This document shows, piece by piece, positions 42,142 through 42,398 of a DNA stretch of 42,398 nucleotides. This stretch comes from Anaerolineae bacterium. Lineage in GTDB: Bacteria > Chloroflexota > Anaerolineae > 4572-78 > J111. Location: the NCBI GenBank assembly GCA_020433805.1, contig JAGRBZ010000021.1, forward strand, positions 1-42,398, read 5' to 3'. A program made the translations under genes and the position numbers. The notes under the pieces were generated by a model. The model was not told the origin of the DNA, ran no database searches, and was given only the letters and a program-made list of their open reading frames with translations. Position 1 is the stretch's first letter; the number at the start of each line of letters is the position of its first letter.

Positions 42142-42167
42142 GTAGGACAAACTTAAGTTTGTCCTAC
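42142..42167. repeat. 26-bp perfect palindrome
   Basis: GTAGGACAAACTT followed by its exact reverse complement. It lies between the CheB-CheR gene and the next gene. On RNA it would form a 12-bp hairpin; no T-run follows. Probably a dispersed repeat or a weak terminator. Confidence 0.65.
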
Positions 42168-42207
42168 AAATTGTATTTTCAGAGGGGACAATAGATAAGG
42201 AGGAACG

Positions 42208-42398
42208 ATGGCAAACTTCGATGATTTACGGCGACGCGCGGAAGAGCAGATCGAAGGCATAACCTCTGCCGACAGCCCCGATTATGCGGCCCATGATCTG
42301 GCAAAGATAGTTGAGGATCTGCGTATTCATCAAGTTGAGTTAGAAATCCAGAACCAAGATCTGCGCGAGGCACAGCAGCGGCTTGAAATCTCGCGCGA
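42208..42398 (+). CDS. Start of a PAS-type sensor protein (partial)
   Basis: 63 codons to the right edge, from ATG 42208 with AAGGAGG 4 bp ahead. The start, a helical region with DLRRRAEEQIE and then EDLRIHQVELEIQNQDLREA, is the kind of leader seen in front of PAS domains in histidine kinases and diguanylate cyclases next to CheB-CheR fusions. The output domain is outside the window, so its type cannot be decided. It sits 133 bp after the CheB-CheR frame and may be its partner. Confidence 0.75.
   Translation, partial: MANFDDLRRRAEEQIEGITSADSPDYAAHDLAKIVEDLRIHQVELEIQNQDLREAQQRLEISR

Noticed and set aside
1..42398. tRNA or rRNA genes
   Set aside because: No T-arm-like GGTTCRANTCC in a cloverleaf setting and no rRNA-like conserved stretch was noticed on either strand; a covariance scan would be decisive.

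Overview
The window (42,398 bp) looks like part of a bacterial chromosome, most likely a member of the Chloroflexota. This is an inference from the mix: Thr/Pro-rich linkers behind lipoprotein signals, many-GAF phosphatases, degenerate Ser/Thr kinases, an FMN-riboswitch-controlled RibXY-type ABC transporter, and many short palindromic dispersed repeats between genes. No rRNA, tRNA or CRISPR array was seen.

Layout. 1-4.6 kb: the start of a lipoprotein with a MecA_N-like domain (minus strand), then a 1,237-aa REC-PAS-4xGAF-SpoIIE phosphatase. 4.6-5.4 kb (minus): a DsbA-like lipoprotein interrupted by an in-frame UGA exactly at the first catalytic Cys position, with a bSECIS-like hairpin behind it; this is best read as a selenoprotein. 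5.8-8.7 kb: the lactate-oxidation operon lutABC. 8.7-9.6 kb (minus): cobU and a conserved small protein. 10-12.7 kb: a P1-family peptidase and a membrane-anchored kinase-like protein with a degraded active site. 12.7-16 kb: a consensus promoter, an FMN riboswitch, two strong terminators and a riboflavin-type ABC transporter (permease, binding lipoprotein, ATPase). 16.2-17.8 kb: a REC-GAF-histidine kinase hybrid. 17.8-29.1 kb, nearly all minus strand: miaA, an M32 carboxypeptidase, lepA, an SGNH-type membrane protein, an FHA protein, an MTA/SAH-deaminase fused to a CYTH domain, a Cys-type DsbA paralogue and moeA. 29.1-33.5 kb: rplY with an attenuator-like leader, a 70-aa protein, a malonyl-CoA-synthetase-like enzyme and a short CysRS/MshC-like ligase.

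33.5-42.4 kb is the accessory part. It has a decayed aldo/keto-reductase tail between direct repeats, and a four-gene operon (lipoprotein; protein-glutaminase-fold enzyme with a C-terminal beta-rich domain; the same domain alone; a small acidic Pro/Ala protein). Then come a 41-bp tandem array, a REP-type (IS200-like) transposase between two 68-bp palindromic repeats, and a CheB-CheR-PAS fusion gene. That last gene is out of frame at two simple-sequence tracts, (CAAA)9 near the start and C9 in the middle. Removing one unit at each restores a single 1,016-aa frame. It is followed by the start of a PAS-type sensor protein.

The observations most worth a second look are the Sec-DsbA candidate, the two-tract CheB-CheR gene, the glutaminase-fold operon, and the deaminase-CYTH fusion. 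All functional calls are from reading translated sequence and motif memory; no database search was run.
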